Counted from the stretch's first letter, positions 1 through 9,486 are shown. The stretch: 64,000 nucleotides of DNA from Nocardioides ganghwensis (GCF_014779655.1 NZ_JACXYX010000005.1:238331-302330); one strand, 5' to 3'. Program-made: numbers and translations. Notes: generated from the letters alone by a model not told the origin.

Positions 1-1649
1 TGCGCGACGTGGTAGCCGGCCTTGCGCACGCGGCGTACGCCGGCGCCGATCGGGCCGTAGGTCGACCCCCAGCCCAGCACGAGGACCTTCGCCTCGCCGG
101 ACGGGTCGTCGACCTCCACCAGCGGGATCGAGTCGGCGATCCGGTCGACCTTGGCCTGGCGGGTGCGGACCATGAAGTCGTGGTTGGCCGGGTCGTAGGA
201 GATGTTGCCGTGCCCGTCGCCCTTCTCGAGCCCGCCGATGCGGTGCTCGAGGCCGGGGGTGCCCGGGATCGCCCACGGGCGCGCGAGGGTCTCGTCGTCG
301 CGGAGGTAGGGCCAGAACTCGGCCTCCTCGCCTGAGCCGTGGTTCTTCTCGGTGGCGAAGGCCGGGTCGATGACCGGCAGCTCGTCGACGGTCGGCACCC
401 GCCACGGCTCGGAGCCGTTGGCGAGGTAGCCGTCGGAGAGCAGAAGCACGGGGGTCCGGTAGGTGACCGCGATCCGGGTGGCCTCGACGGCCGCCGCGAA
501 GCAGTCGCCGGGGGACTGGGGCGCGACGATCGGCACCGGCGCCTCGCCGTTGCGGCCGAACATCGCCTGCAGCAGGTCGGCCTGCTCGGTCTTGGTGGGC
601 AGGCCGGTGGAGGGGCCGCCGCGCTGGACGTCGATGACCACGAGCGGGAGCTCGGTCATCACCGCGAGGCCGATCGCCTCGGACTTGAGCGCCACGCCCG
701 GGCCGGAGGTGGACGTCACGCCGAGGTGCCCGGCGTACGACGCGCCGATCGCGGCACCCACGCCGGCGATCTCGTCCTCGGCCTGGAAGGTCGTCACGCC
801 GAAGGACTTGTGCTTCGACAGCTCGTGGAGGATGTCGGAGGCCGGGGTGATCGGGTAGGTCCCGAGGAACACCGGCAGGCCGGACTGCACGCCACCGGCG
901 ACGAGGCCGTACGCCAGCGCGAGGTTGCCGGTGATGTTGCGGTAGGTGCCGGGCGGCATGACGGCCGGCTTGATCTCGTACTGGACCGCGAAGGCCTCGG
1001 TGGTCTCACCGAAGTTCCAGCCGGCCTTGAAGGCCGTCACGTTGGCGTCGCGGATGTCGGGCACCTTGGCGAAGCGCTTGGCGAGGAACGACGTCGTCGG
1101 CTCGGTCGGGCGCCCGTACATCCAGGACAGCAGGCCGAGCGCGAACATGTTCTTGGCGCGGGACGCGTCCTTGCGGGAGAGGCCGAACTCCTTGACCGCC
1201 TCGACCGTCATGCCCGTGAGGTCCACGGTGTGGAGGGCGTACTCGGCGAGGGTGTCGTTGTCGAGGGGGTTCTCGGTGTAGCCGGCCTTCGTCAGGTTGC
1301 GCGCGGTGAAGTCGTGCGTGTCGACGATGATCGTGGCGCCCTTGTGGAGGTCGCCGAGGTTGGCACGCAACGCGGCCGGGTTCATCGCGACGAGCACGTC
1401 GGGGGCGTCGCCCGCGGTGAGGATGTCGTGGTCGGCGAAGTGCACCTGGAACGACGAGACGCCGGGGAGCGTGCCCTGGGGCGCGCGGATCTCGGCGGGG
1501 AAGTTGGGCAGGGTCACCAGGTCGTTGCCGAACGCGGCGGTCTCCTGGGTGAACCGGTCACCGGTGAGCTGCATGCCGTCGCCGGAGTCGCCCGCGAACC
1601 GGATGATGACGCGGTCGAGCTGCTTGACCTGCTTGGCGGGTTGGGTCAC
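1..1649 (-). CDS. korA: 2-oxoacid:ferredoxin oxidoreductase alpha subunit, KorA-like (3' end cut by window)
   Basis: Alpha subunit of a 2-oxoacid (probably 2-oxoglutarate) ferredoxin oxidoreductase, which oxidatively decarboxylates a 2-oxoacid to its acyl-CoA and reduces ferredoxin. About 549 codons are visible and the C-terminus lies beyond base 1. Reading leftward from the GTG at 1649, a fused gamma-type domain comes first (IIRFAGDSGDGMQLTG near residues 14-29), followed by the pyruvate/ketoacid domain (GTYPITPASDILHEL, then STSGPGVALKSEAIGLA). This gamma-alpha fusion is the usual actinobacterial KorA order. The start is supported by AGGGG six bases upstream of GTG. The beta subunit would be expected just outside the window on the left. 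Identity of the fold is secure; substrate choice (2-oxoglutarate rather than another 2-oxoacid) is inferred from family. Confidence 0.93.
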   Translation of the reverse strand, partial: MTQPAKQVKQLDRVIIRFAGDSGDGMQLTGDRFTQETAAFGNDLVTLPNFPAEIRAPQGTLPGVSSFQVHFADHDILTAGDAPDVLVAMNPAALRANLGDLHKGATIIVDTHDFTARNLTKAGYTENPLDNDTLAEYALHTVDLTGMTVEAVKEFGLSRKDASRAKNMFALGLLSWMYGRPTEPTTSFLAKRFAKVPDIRDANVTAFKAGWNFGETTEAFAVQYEIKPAVMPPGTYRNITGNLALAYGLVAGGVQSGLPVFLGTYPITPASDILHELSKHKSFGVTTFQAEDEIAGVGAAIGASYAGHLGVTSTSGPGVALKSEAIGLAVMTELPLVVIDVQRGGPSTGLPTKTEQADLLQAMFGRNGEAPVPIVAPQSPGDCFAAAVEATRIAVTYRTPVLLLSDGYLANGSEPWRVPTVDELPVIDPAFATEKNHGSGEEAEFWPYLRDDETLARPWAIPGTPGLEHRIGGLEKGDGHGNISYDPANHDFMVRTRQAKVDRIADSIPLVEVDDPSGEAKVLVLGWGSTYGPIGAGVRRVRKAGYHVA

Positions 1650-1806
1650 CTCTTGCCCCTGCTTCCTACGTGTCTCGAGAGTCCTCTCCCAACCCCCAAC
1701 AGTAGCCGCGGGACGGGCGATGCGATCCCGCTCCCCACGTGATGGACGCCTCCTGAGCAGCGTCCACGCGCAGGGCGTGACCCACGACACGCGGGCACTC
1801 GACGAC

Positions 1807-1851
1807 CAATGTCACCGAGGTCAATAAAGTCATGTATGTTACTCGACATTG
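1807..1851. promoter_or_regulatory. Inverted repeat CAATGTC...GACATTG upstream of the sulfate importer operon
   Basis: In the 231-nt divergent gap between korA and the sulfate operon, CAATGTC at 1807-1813 is mirrored exactly by GACATTG at 1845-1851. The 31-bp spacer is unusually AT-rich (aataaagtcatgtatgtt) for this genome. It could hold a promoter (TATGTT at 1835-1840 as a possible -10) and an operator for sulfur-responsive control. No known regulator site is recognised; the role is inference. Confidence 0.35.
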
Positions 1852-1880
1852 CTCACCGATCGAGAAAGCCGAGATCCCCC

Positions 1881-2918
1881 ATGCAGATCCGTTCACGTGC
1901 CGCCCTCGCGGCAGCGCTCGTCTCCGGGCTGGCCCTCACCGCCTGCGCGTCCGGCGGCGCCGCCAGCGGCGACTCCGGCGCGGCCGACACCATCCACATC
2001 GTCGGCTTCGCGGTCCCCGAGGCCGCCAACAAGAACATCGCCTCCGAGTTCGTCAAGACGCCCGAGGGCGAGGGGGTGGAGTTCCAGACCTCGTACGGCC
2101 CGTCGGGCGACCAGAGCCGCGCGGTCGCCGCCGGCCTCGAGGCCGACTACGTCCACTTCTCCGTGCCGACCGACGTGACCCGGCTGGTCGACGAGGGCCT
2201 CGTCGCCGAGGACTGGGACCAGGGCGAGAACAAGGGCGTCGTGTCGCACTCGGTCGTCGTGTTCGGCGTCCGCGACGGCAACCCCAAGAACATCAAGACC
2301 TGGGCCGACCTGGTGAAGCCGGGCGTCGAGATCGTCACGCCCAACCCGGCCTCGTCGGGTGCAGCCCGCTGGAACGCGTTGGCCGCCTACGGCCAGGTCA
2401 TCAGCGACGGTGGCACCGAGGAGGAGGCCACCGACTACGTCGACAAGTTCTTCGAGAACGTGGTCTCCCTGCCGAGCAGCGGTCGTGACGCCACCACCGC
2501 GTTCCTCGGCGGCACCGGCGACGTGCTGATGGCGTACGAGAACGAGGCCATCCTCGCCGCGCAGAACGACGAGGGCTTCGAGTACGTCCTCCCGGACACC
2601 ACGCTGCTCATCGAGAACGCGGGCGCGATCCTCGAGGACGCCTCCGAGCCGTCGCAGGCCTGGCTCGACTTCGTCCTCTCCGACGAGGGCCAGACGCAGT
2701 TCGCCCTGACCGGCTTCCGCCCGATCCGCGACGACGTCGACTTCGGCGGCACCGTCGAGGGCGCCGCCGACCCGAGCAACCCGTTCCCGCCGGTCGAGAC
2801 GCTGCTCACCGTCGACGACGACTTCGGCGGCTGGGACGAGGTCTCGACGAAGTTCTTCGACGAGGACAACGGCCTCATCTTCGAGGCCATCCTCGGCGCC
2901 GGTCTCTCCCTCGAGTGA
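1881..2918 (+). CDS. Sulfate/thiosulfate ABC transporter substrate-binding lipoprotein
   Basis: Extracytoplasmic solute-binding protein that hands sulfate or thiosulfate to the CysTWA importer encoded directly downstream. The 345-aa product begins MQIRSRAALAAALVSG and has a lipobox LTAC around residue 22, so it should be a lipid-anchored protein. The Sbp/CysP family fold is indicated by FAVPEAANKNIASEF, SYGPSGDQSRAVAAG and the NPASSGAARWNALAAYG ligand-loop segment. ATG 1881 is chosen because it places a normal signal peptide at the N-terminus; the longer upstream frame would bury it. It is first in a four-gene operon with 13 nt to cysT. Confidence 0.95.
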   Translation: MQIRSRAALAAALVSGLALTACASGGAASGDSGAADTIHIVGFAVPEAANKNIASEFVKTPEGEGVEFQTSYGPSGDQSRAVAAGLEADYVHFSVPTDVTRLVDEGLVAEDWDQGENKGVVSHSVVVFGVRDGNPKNIKTWADLVKPGVEIVTPNPASSGAARWNALAAYGQVISDGGTEEEATDYVDKFFENVVSLPSSGRDATTAFLGGTGDVLMAYENEAILAAQNDEGFEYVLPDTTLLIENAGAILEDASEPSQAWLDFVLSDEGQTQFALTGFRPIRDDVDFGGTVEGAADPSNPFPPVETLLTVDDDFGGWDEVSTKFFDEDNGLIFEAILGAGLSLE

Positions 2919-2931
2919 GCTGCCCTCGTCC

Positions 2932-3780
2932 ATGACCTCCACCGAGATCGCAGCGGTCCGACCGGCGAGGGCTCCTCGCCGGTCGGGTCCGCGCTCCACG
3001 CTCACGCGGTCGTCGGGGCTCGGGCTCGGCATCGCCATGATCTGGTTCAGCGCGCTGGTCCTGATCCCCCTCATGGCAGTCGTCGTCACGGCCGTCGAGG
3101 GCGGCTGGGACGTCTTCTGGGCGACCATCACCAACGGCCAGACCTCCGCCGCCATCCGGCTCACCGTCCTCACCGCCCTCGGCGTCACGGCCGTCAACGT
3201 CGTGATGGGCCCGCTCATCGCCTGGGTGCTGGTCCGCGACCGGTTCTGGGGCAAGTCGGTGCTCGAGGTGATGATCGACATCCCCTTCGCGCTGCCGACG
3301 ATCGTCGCCGGCCTGGTGCTGCTCTCGCTCTACGGCAACGACAGCCCGGTGGGCGTCGACATCGCCAACGAGCGACCGGCGGTCTTCCTCGCGTTCCTGT
3401 TCGTCACGCTGCCGTTCGTCGTGCGGATGGTGCAGCCGGTGCTCGAGGAGCTCGACCGCGACGTCGAGGAGGCGGCCGCCTCGCTGGGCGCGAGCCGGAT
3501 CACCACGTTCCGACGCATCATCCTGCCCAGCCTCGCGCCGGCCATCGCCGCCGGCGCCGCCCTGTCCTTCGCCCGCGGCGTCAGCGAGTACGGCTCGCTG
3601 GTGCTGCTGTCGGGCAACCTCCCGTTCAAGACCGAGGTCACCTCCGTGCGCATCCTCAGCAGCATCGAGAACGACAACGTCCCGGCGGCCGCCGCCGTCG
3701 CGACGGTGCTGCTGGCCATCTCGCTCGCGGTGATCGTGCTCCTGGACCTGATCCAGAGGCGGGTGGCCGCACGTGGCTGA
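2932..3780 (+). CDS. cysT: Sulfate ABC transporter permease CysT
   Basis: Inner-membrane permease of the sulfate/thiosulfate importer (282 aa). Several hydrophobic helices (for example around 40-60, 80-105, 125-145, 250-270) flank the permease EAA loop, seen as EEAAASLGASRITTFRRIILPSLAPAI near residue 180, which docks on the CysA ATPase. It pairs with CysW as a heterodimer. The end of the gene overlaps the GTG of cysW by 8 nt, implying translational coupling. Confidence 0.96.
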   Translation: MTSTEIAAVRPARAPRRSGPRSTLTRSSGLGLGIAMIWFSALVLIPLMAVVVTAVEGGWDVFWATITNGQTSAAIRLTVLTALGVTAVNVVMGPLIAWVLVRDRFWGKSVLEVMIDIPFALPTIVAGLVLLSLYGNDSPVGVDIANERPAVFLAFLFVTLPFVVRMVQPVLEELDRDVEEAAASLGASRITTFRRIILPSLAPAIAAGAALSFARGVSEYGSLVLLSGNLPFKTEVTSVRILSSIENDNVPAAAAVATVLLAISLAVIVLLDLIQRRVAARG

Positions 3781-4645
3781 CACGCTGGTGCCCGAGATCG
3801 TCGATGCGCCGCCCGCCGAGGAGCGTCGACGCCCGCCGCGGGTCCGCAAGACGCCGGTGACCTACCTGATGCGGTTCGTCGTCACCGCCTACCTGTTCTT
3901 CCTGGTCGCGTGGCCGGTATCGCTGGTCGCGACCAACACCTTCGCCAACGGCTTCGACTCGATCCGCTCGCTCGTCGAGGACCCCGACATGGTCGTCGCG
4001 CTGCAGCTGAGCGCGTACGTCGCGGTGTGGTCGGTCGTGATCAACACGCTGTTCGGCGTGGGGATCTCGCTGCTGCTCGTGCGCCACGAGTTCCCGGGGA
4101 AGCGGCTGCTCAACGCGCTGCTCGACATCCCGCTGTCGGTGTCGCCGATCGTCGTGGGCCTCGCGCTGGTGCTGGTCTACGGCGGCCGCAACGGCTGGTT
4201 CGGCCCGTTCCTGCTCGACGCGGGCTTCCAGGTCATCTTCTCCACCCCGGGCATCATCATGGCCACGACGTTCGTGGCGCTGCCGTTGATGATCCGCGAG
4301 ATCGTGCCGGTGCTCGAGGAGATCGGCACCGAGCAGGAGCAGGCCGCCGAGAGCCTCGGGGCGAGCGGCCTGCAGCGCTTCTGGCGGATCACCCTGCCGT
4401 CGATCAAGTGGGGCATCACCTACGGCGTCGTGCTGACGCTGGCGCGATCGCTCGGCGAGTTCGGCGCGGTCAAGGTCGTCTCGGGCAACGTCCTCGGGCA
4501 GACGCGTACGGCCACCCTCGCCGTCGAGGAGAAGTACCTCAACTTCGACCAGCAGGGCGCCTACGCGACCGCGTTCCTGCTGGCCATGGTGTCGGTCGCC
4601 TGCATCGTCGTCGTCGCCATCATCCGTCCCAAGAACCACCCCTGA
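3773..4645 (+). CDS. cysW: Sulfate ABC transporter permease CysW
   Basis: Second permease subunit (290 aa) of the sulfate importer. The N-terminal ~30 residues are a charged cytoplasmic leader, then come six predicted membrane spans. The EAA coupling loop reads [26 protein letters not shown] 3773 overlaps cysT by 8 nt. [15 protein letters not shown] in the last third matches the conserved CysW/CysT C-terminal signature of the family. Confidence 0.96.
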   Translation: MADTLVPEIVDAPPAEERRRPPRVRKTPVTYLMRFVVTAYLFFLVAWPVSLVATNTFANGFDSIRSLVEDPDMVVALQLSAYVAVWSVVINTLFGVGISLLLVRHEFPGKRLLNALLDIPLSVSPIVVGLALVLVYGGRNGWFGPFLLDAGFQVIFSTPGIIMATTFVALPLMIREIVPVLEEIGTEQEQAAESLGASGLQRFWRITLPSIKWGITYGVVLTLARSLGEFGAVKVVSGNVLGQTRTATLAVEEKYLNFDQQGAYATAFLLAMVSVACIVVVAIIRPKNHP

Positions 4646-4655
4646 GAGGTCAGTC

Positions 4656-5633
4656 ATGAGCATCGAGGTCCGAGGCCTGAACAAGAACTTCGGTGATTTC
4701 GTCGCACTCGACGACGTCGACGTCACCATCCCCACCGGCCAGCTGACGGCCCTGCTGGGGCCGAGTGGCGGCGGCAAGTCGACCCTGCTGCGGATCATCG
4801 CCGGGCTGGAGAAGGCCGACACCGGCTCGGTCAGCATCGAGGGTGTCGAGGCCACCCACCTGCCCGCGCAGAAGCGCAACGTCGGTTTCGTGTTCCAGCA
4901 CTACGCGGTCTTCAAGCACATGACCGTCGCCAAGAACGTCGCCTTCGGCCTGGAGATCCGCAAGCGGCCCAAGGACGAGATTGAGCACCGGGTCCGCGAG
5001 CTGCTCGAGCTCGTGCACCTCTCGCAGTTCGCCCACCGGCTCCCGTCCCAGCTCTCCGGCGGCCAGCGCCAGCGCATGGCGCTGGCCCGTGCCCTCGCGG
5101 TGGAGCCGAGCGTGCTGCTCCTCGACGAGCCGTTCGGCGCCCTCGACGCCAAGGTGCGCAAGGAGCTGCGCGACTGGCTGCGGCGACTGCACGACGACGT
5201 GCACGTCACGACGGTCTTCGTCACCCACGACCAGGAGGAGGCCCTCGAGGTCGCCGACGAGATCGTCGTCATCAACGAGGGGCGCGTGGAGCAGGTCGGG
5301 ACGCCCGACCAGCTCTACGACGAGCCCGCCAACGACTTCGTGATGTCGTTCCTCGGCGAGGTCACCCATCTCGGGGGGCTGGCGCTCCGTCCGCACGACA
5401 TCGAGCTCGAGTCCTCTCCGTCGCTCGCGGGCAGCGTGGAGGGCACGATCTCCCGCCTGGTCCGGATCGGCTTCGAGGTCCGGCTGACGGTGCTCACCGT
5501 CGACGGCGAGGAGGTGTCCGTGGTGGTCACCCGCGCCCACGCCCGCGCCCAGCGGCTCGAGGAGGGCAGGACCGTCTGGCTGACCCCGGCCCCCGGCGCG
5601 GCCGTGGTGCCCCGGATGGCGGCGGCCGTCTGA
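4656..5633 (+). CDS. cysA: Sulfate ABC transporter ATP-binding protein CysA
   Basis: Cytoplasmic ATPase (325 aa) that powers the importer. Walker [10 protein letters not shown] is near residue 35, Q-loop FVFQHYAVF near 78, signature LSGGQRQR near 133, Walker [13 protein letters not shown] near 154, H-loop [10 protein letters not shown] near 188. The last ~90 residues form the TOBE-like regulatory domain typical of CysA/MalK ATPases. Start ATG 4656 is preceded by GAGAGG. It closes the operon; a short GC-rich hairpin (ccccacccggcgggg) follows. Confidence 0.97.
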   Translation: MSIEVRGLNKNFGDFVALDDVDVTIPTGQLTALLGPSGGGKSTLLRIIAGLEKADTGSVSIEGVEATHLPAQKRNVGFVFQHYAVFKHMTVAKNVAFGLEIRKRPKDEIEHRVRELLELVHLSQFAHRLPSQLSGGQRQRMALARALAVEPSVLLLDEPFGALDAKVRKELRDWLRRLHDDVHVTTVFVTHDQEEALEVADEIVVINEGRVEQVGTPDQLYDEPANDFVMSFLGEVTHLGGLALRPHDIELESSPSLAGSVEGTISRLVRIGFEVRLTVLTVDGEEVSVVVTRAHARAQRLEEGRTVWLTPAPGAAVVPRMAAAV

Positions 5634-5693
5634 GGCCCCACCCGGCGGGGCGGGAGCAGCGGCCGAATCCTCCCGGGCGGGCCCGCGGGGCAC

Positions 5694-5707
5694 TAGCGTG
5701 CGAGGTG
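5694..5707 (+). promoter_or_regulatory. -10 hexamer TAGCGT for a leaderless GTG start
   Basis: TAGCGT at 5694-5699 is followed by 7 nt and then GTG at 5707. This spacing puts the transcription start at or next to the start codon, the usual actinobacterial leaderless arrangement, and it decides the start of the B12-binding gene. Confidence 0.6.
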
Positions 5708-6351
5708 TGACCATCACGACCACCACCGACGAGCTGTGGGCAGCCGTCGAGACCTTCGACGCCGAGGCGGCGGAGATCGCCATCGCCCGGCTCCTGTGGG
5801 ACGTACCCCTCTCCGGGGCGGTCACCGGTGTCGTCCTGCCCTTCCTCCAGGAGGTCGGCGACCGCTGGGAGTCCGGCACGCTCTCGGTCGCGCACGAGCA
5901 CTTCGTGAGCGACATGCTCCGGCGCAAGCTCACCGCGCTCGCGGCCGTGCCGCCGCACGCCGTGGACGGCGCGGCCACCGCCCCAGTCGTCCTGCTCGCG
6001 TGCCCGCCGGGGGAGCGCCACGACATGGTGCTGCTCTGCGTGGCGCTGATGCTGCGCGAGCGCGGCGTACGGGTGCGCTTCCTGGGCGCGGACACCCCGG
6101 TCCCCGCGATCCTCACCGCAGCGCGTGGCACCGCCGCCGACGCGGTGGTCCTCGCGGCCACGAGGCCGACGATGTTCACCGCCAACGCCTCGGCGCTGCG
6201 CAAGCTCGCCGCCGACCACGCCCTGTACGCGGCCGGGCGGGGCGCCGACGACCAGACCGTCGCCGAGATCGGGGCACGGGCGCTGCCCGCCGACCCGGTC
6301 CGCGCGGTCGTGGTGCTCGTGGGCGAGCTCGCGGAGGTCAGGCGCTGGTGA
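5707..6351 (+). CDS. Stand-alone B12-binding protein with CarH-type photosensor residues (no DNA-binding domain)
   Basis: A 214-aa protein made only of the two cobalamin-binding modules seen at the C-terminus of CarH/CarA light-dependent repressors. The helical cap contains W54, nine residues, then E64-H65 (the W-x9-EH photosensor motif). The Rossmann domain contains PPGERH with H105 positioned as the lower axial cobalt ligand, followed by RFLGADTPVP. The MerR winged helix that precedes these domains in CarH is missing: the frame begins directly at the cap. The start is GTG 5707, fixed by the leaderless promoter. It probably binds adenosylcobalamin and acts through a protein partner; what it controls is unknown. 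No clear operon partner. Confidence 0.8.
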   Translation: MTITTTTDELWAAVETFDAEAAEIAIARLLWDVPLSGAVTGVVLPFLQEVGDRWESGTLSVAHEHFVSDMLRRKLTALAAVPPHAVDGAATAPVVLLACPPGERHDMVLLCVALMLRERGVRVRFLGADTPVPAILTAARGTAADAVVLAATRPTMFTANASALRKLAADHALYAAGRGADDQTVAEIGARALPADPVRAVVVLVGELAEVRRW

Positions 6352-6450
6352 TCACCGGTCGCTGGTGAGGCGCTGGACCCACGGCGGGCATGCGGCCCGA
6401 GCGGCAGGGTGGGAAGCGGCACAGCAGTCCCGATGTGCGTCGACGCGGCA

Positions 6451-6499
6451 GGACCGGGGAATCCGAGCTCGCCCAGGGCAAGCCATGACTCCCCGGTCC
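6451..6499. terminator. Long hairpin between convergent genes, possible bidirectional terminator
   Basis: GGACCGGGGA at 6451-6460 pairs perfectly with TCCCCGGTCC at 6490-6499. The loop contains a second inverted repeat (gctcgccc / gggcaagc, one G-T pair), extending the hairpin. It lies in the 212-nt gap between the converging B12-binding gene and yajQ. No T-run is present on either side, so termination is inferred. Confidence 0.45.
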
Positions 6500-6563
6500 G
6501 CTGTCCACCATCCTTGGATGAACCCGCCGACTGCTCGCCGTCCCACGCTCAGAGGCGCGCGGC

Positions 6564-7055
6564 TCAGCGGTAGTTGGTGAACTGCACCGCGAAGTCGTAG
6601 TCCTGCGCCTTCACCAGCTGCTGCACGGCCTGGAGGTCGTCGCGCTTCTTCGACGACACCCGCAGCTCCTCGCCCTGCACTTGCGCCTTGACGCCCTTGG
6701 GGCCCTCGTCGCGGATCAGCTTGGAGATCTTCTTGGCGTCCTCGGAGGTGATGCCCTCCTTGAGCGCGATGTCGATCTTGGCGACCTGCCCGGACTGGCG
6801 CGGCTCGGAGGCGTCGAGGATCTTGAGGCTCTGGTTGCGCTTGATCAGCTTGTCCTGGAAGACGCTGAGCACGGCGCTGGCGCGGTCCTCGGCGGAAGCG
6901 GTGATCTCGATCGCCTTCTCGCCCTTCCACTCGATCGACGCGCCCGTGCCCTTGAAGTCGAAGCGGGTGGCGATCTCGCGGGCCGCCTGGCTGAGCGCGT
7001 TGTCGACCTCCTGGCGGTCCAGCTTGCTCACGATGTCGAAGCTCGAGTCAGCCAT
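6564..7055 (-). CDS. yajQ: YajQ family nucleotide-binding protein
   Basis: Product of 163 aa, the standard YajQ length. It starts [20 protein letters not shown] and contains the family hallmarks TRFDFKGT and, at the C-terminus, [15 protein letters not shown]. YajQ proteins are two-domain ferredoxin-like folds that bind RNA or nucleotides, some of them cyclic di-GMP effectors. ATG 7055 has a strong AGGAGG site upstream, so longer in-frame starts are rejected. The specific role here cannot be told from sequence. Confidence 0.95.
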   Translation of the reverse strand: MADSSFDIVSKLDRQEVDNALSQAAREIATRFDFKGTGASIEWKGEKAIEITASAEDRASAVLSVFQDKLIKRNQSLKILDASEPRQSGQVAKIDIALKEGITSEDAKKISKLIRDEGPKGVKAQVQGEELRVSSKKRDDLQAVQQLVKAQDYDFAVQFTNYR

Positions 7056-7150
7056 GGTGTGCCTCCTTGGGGGCTTGCTTGTGGGGTCCTTCTGGGGTGC
7101 CCCGGCGATTCGTGGAGAAGTCCGTGCCTTGCTATTGTTCCGCACGGCCC

Positions 7151-7232
7151 GGCAGGTTGCCCGAGCGGCCAAAGGGAGCTGACTGTAAATCAGCCGGCAT
7201 TGCCTACAGAGGTTCGAATCCTCTACCTGCCA
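7151..7232 (+). tRNA. tRNA-Tyr (anticodon GTA)
   Basis: Acceptor GGCAGGT (7151-7157) pairs with ACCTGCC (7225-7231). The anticodon loop holds GTA at 7185-7187, a long class II variable arm follows, and the T-loop reads GGTTCGAATCC. CCA is not encoded. TATTGT at 7133-7138 is a suitable -10 just upstream. Confidence 0.97.
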
Positions 7233-7252
7233 CTGGACGCAGTCCAGTCGCA

Positions 7253-7278
7253 AGACCCCCGTCGACAGGCGGGGGTCT
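7253..7278 (+). terminator. Terminator hairpin after tRNA-Tyr
   Basis: AGACCCCCG (7253-7261) and CGGGGGTCT (7270-7278) form a perfect 9-bp stem with an 8-nt loop, 20 nt after the tRNA. A smaller perfect repeat (ACTGGAC-GCA-GTCCAGT) lies between them. Confidence 0.7.
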
Positions 7279-7297
7279 CGTGCATTTGACTCACGGT

Positions 7298-8542
7298 GTG
7301 AGCGACCAGGGCTTGTCCGGCACCCCTCCCGACGATGCGTGGCTCGACGCGGAGTGCCGTCGTCTGCTCGACTTCGGTCGCCGCGTCGCCCACCCGCTCG
7401 GTGGCGCGGCCTGGCTCGACGACGAGGGCGCACCCGACCTGTCGCGTCCGGTCCACACGTGGATCACCAGCCGCATGGTCCACGTGCACGGGCTCGGCGC
7501 GCTGCTCGGCGTCGAGGGCTGTACGCCGATCGCGACCGCCGCGCTCGACGGTCTGCGTACGACGCTCCGGGACGCCGAGCACGGCGGCTGGTTCGGCGCG
7601 ATCGGTTCCGACGGGGAGCCGGAGGGCACAGCGAAGTCCTGCTACGACCACGCCTTCGTGATGCTCGCCGCCTCGACCGCGACCGTCGCCGGGCTGCCCG
7701 GCGCGGACGACCTCCTGGCGGAGGCGACGCAGGTCTTCGAGCGACGCTTCTGGGACGAGGACCTCGGCCGGGTCTTCGACGAGTGGGACCGCACCTGGAG
7801 CGAGGCCGCGCCCTACCGCGGGCTCAACTCCACGATGCACTCGCTGGAGGCGATGCTCGCCGTCGGCGACGCGACGGGCGACACGAGCTGGCACCGGCGG
7901 GCCGGCCGCCTGGCGGGCCTGGTGGTCGACCTCGCGCCGGCGTACGACGGGCGGCTGCCCGAGCACTTCGGGCCGGACTGGTCGGTCGACCTCGAGCTCA
8001 ACCGCGACCGCCCCGACGACCCGTTCAAGCCCTACGGCGCGACCGTCGGCCACGGCCTGGAGTGGTCACGGCTCCTGCTCCACGTCGAGGCGGCGCTCGC
8101 AGCAGAGGCGCCCCCCGGGCTGCTCGAGACCTCGCGGCTGCTGTTCGACCGGGCCGTCGCCGACGGCTGGCACGCCGACGGCGCTCCCGGCTTCGTCTAC
8201 ACCACCGACTGGTCGGGCACGCCCGTCGTGCGCCAGCGCATGCACTGGGTCGCGGCCGAGGGGATCGCGGCCGCCGCGGCGCTGCACCGGCGTACGGGTG
8301 AGGAGGCCTACGCACGTCGCTACGCCGAGTGGTGGGCGTACGCCGCCGAGCACCTCCTCGACCGCGAGCGCGGGTCGTGGCACCACGAGCTCGACCCCGC
8401 CAACCGTCCGCACGCGAGCGTGTGGCCGGGCAAGCCGGACCTCTACCACGCAGTGCAGGCGACGCTCCTCCCGCGACTGCCGCTGGCTCCCGGTCTCGCC
8501 CGCGCCCTGGCCCTGTCGCAGGGTCGGTCCGCCCCGGCATGA
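7298..8542 (+). CDS. AGE-family sugar epimerase/isomerase
   Basis: A 414-aa N-acylglucosamine 2-epimerase/mannose isomerase-family protein with the (alpha/alpha)6 barrel pattern. Recognisable segments are SYDHAF-like [12 protein letters not shown], the [11 protein letters not shown] motif and a late [17 protein letters not shown] segment, which carry the catalytic histidines of this family. It probably interconverts a free ketose and aldose (mannose/fructose type). Start GTG 7298 is preferred over TTG 7286 because it begins the conserved region without an artificial leader. The stop overlaps the ATG of the downstream sugar kinase (ATGA), so isomerase and kinase are likely co-translated to feed a hexose into glycolysis. 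Confidence 0.85.
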   Translation: MSDQGLSGTPPDDAWLDAECRRLLDFGRRVAHPLGGAAWLDDEGAPDLSRPVHTWITSRMVHVHGLGALLGVEGCTPIATAALDGLRTTLRDAEHGGWFGAIGSDGEPEGTAKSCYDHAFVMLAASTATVAGLPGADDLLAEATQVFERRFWDEDLGRVFDEWDRTWSEAAPYRGLNSTMHSLEAMLAVGDATGDTSWHRRAGRLAGLVVDLAPAYDGRLPEHFGPDWSVDLELNRDRPDDPFKPYGATVGHGLEWSRLLLHVEAALAAEAPPGLLETSRLLFDRAVADGWHADGAPGFVYTTDWSGTPVVRQRMHWVAAEGIAAAAALHRRTGEEAYARRYAEWWAYAAEHLLDRERGSWHHELDPANRPHASVWPGKPDLYHAVQATLLPRLPLAPGLARALALSQGRSAPA

Positions 8543-8550
8543 TGGAGCCC

Positions 8551-9486
8551 ATGACCCCCACGCAGCCCCGGGTCCTCGTGGTCGGCGAGGCGCTCGTCGA
8601 CGTCGTCCCCGGCCCGGACGGGCAGCCCCTGGACTACCCGGGCGGCAGCCCCGCCAACGTCGCCATCGCCCTCGGCCGGCTCGAGCGCGACGTGCGCCTG
8701 GTGACCCTCCTCGGCGACGACGCGCGTGGCTCGGCCGTGCGCGCCTGGCTCGAGTCGAGCAACGTGGTCGTGCTGGCCGGGCCCACCGGGTCGGGCCGCA
8801 CGTCCAGCGCGGTCGTGACCCTCGACGACGCCGGCGCCGCGAGCTATGTCTTCGACCTCGACTGGGACCTGCCCGCCGTGCCCGACGAGGAGTGCGAGGT
8901 GCTCCACGTCGGCTCGATCGCCACGGTGCTCCACCCGGGGGCCGACGCGGTCCTGGCGGCGTTCGAGGCGCGCAAGGGCCGCGCGCTGCTCTCGCTCGAC
9001 CCCAACGCCCGACCTGCCATCACCCCCGACCGGACCGGCCCGGTCGCCCGCGTCGAGGAGCTCGTCGCCCTCGCCGACGTGGTCAAGGTGAGCGACGAGG
9101 ACCTCGCGTGGCTGCACCCCGACGACGACCCCGTCGCGACCGCCACCCGCTGGGCAGCGGCCGGCCCCGGGCTCGTCGTGGTGACGCGCGGCGGTGCCGG
9201 CGCCGTCGCCGTACGACCCGGCGGCACCACCCTCGAGGTCCCCGGCGTGCCCGTCGAGGTCGCCGACACCGTGGGCGCGGGCGACACCTTCAGCGGCGTG
9301 CTGGTCGACGCGCTCATCGCCCTCGGGGCACACGGGGCGGCGGCGTCCGACGCGCTGCGCGCGCTGTCGGACCGCGACGTGCTCGGTGCGGTGACGACCG
9401 CGGCCATCGGCGCCGCGATCAACGTCTCGCGACCGGGCGCCGACCCGCCGTCGCGCGCCGAGCTGAGCGCCGCGCTCGGCGGCTGA
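8551..9486 (+). CDS. PfkB-family carbohydrate kinase, fructokinase-like
   Basis: Ribokinase/PfkB-fold sugar kinase of 311 aa. The N-terminal substrate loop reads YPGGSPANVAIALGRL. The C-terminal ATP/catalytic signature is DTVGAGDTFSGVLVDALIALG, with the catalytic Asp in GAGD. Sugar specificity is probably fructose, judged from GEALVDVVP and the coupled isomerase upstream. ATG codons at 8539 (overlapping the upstream stop) and 8551 are both possible; 8551 has GGAG just upstream and starts closest to the first beta strand. Followed by a SARP-type regulated promoter belonging to the next gene. Confidence 0.87.
   Translation: MTPTQPRVLVVGEALVDVVPGPDGQPLDYPGGSPANVAIALGRLERDVRLVTLLGDDARGSAVRAWLESSNVVVLAGPTGSGRTSSAVVTLDDAGAASYVFDLDWDLPAVPDEECEVLHVGSIATVLHPGADAVLAAFEARKGRALLSLDPNARPAITPDRTGPVARVEELVALADVVKVSDEDLAWLHPDDDPVATATRWAAAGPGLVVVTRGGAGAVAVRPGGTTLEVPGVPVEVADTVGAGDTFSGVLVDALIALGAHGAAASDALRALSDRDVLGAVTTAAIGAAINVSRPGADPPSRAELSAALGG

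Noticed and set aside
339..1742. Long plus-strand open frame opposite korA
   Set aside because: Composition is that of an antisense shadow (Arg/Gly/Val/Asp-rich); the minus strand reads as an uninterrupted KorA protein.
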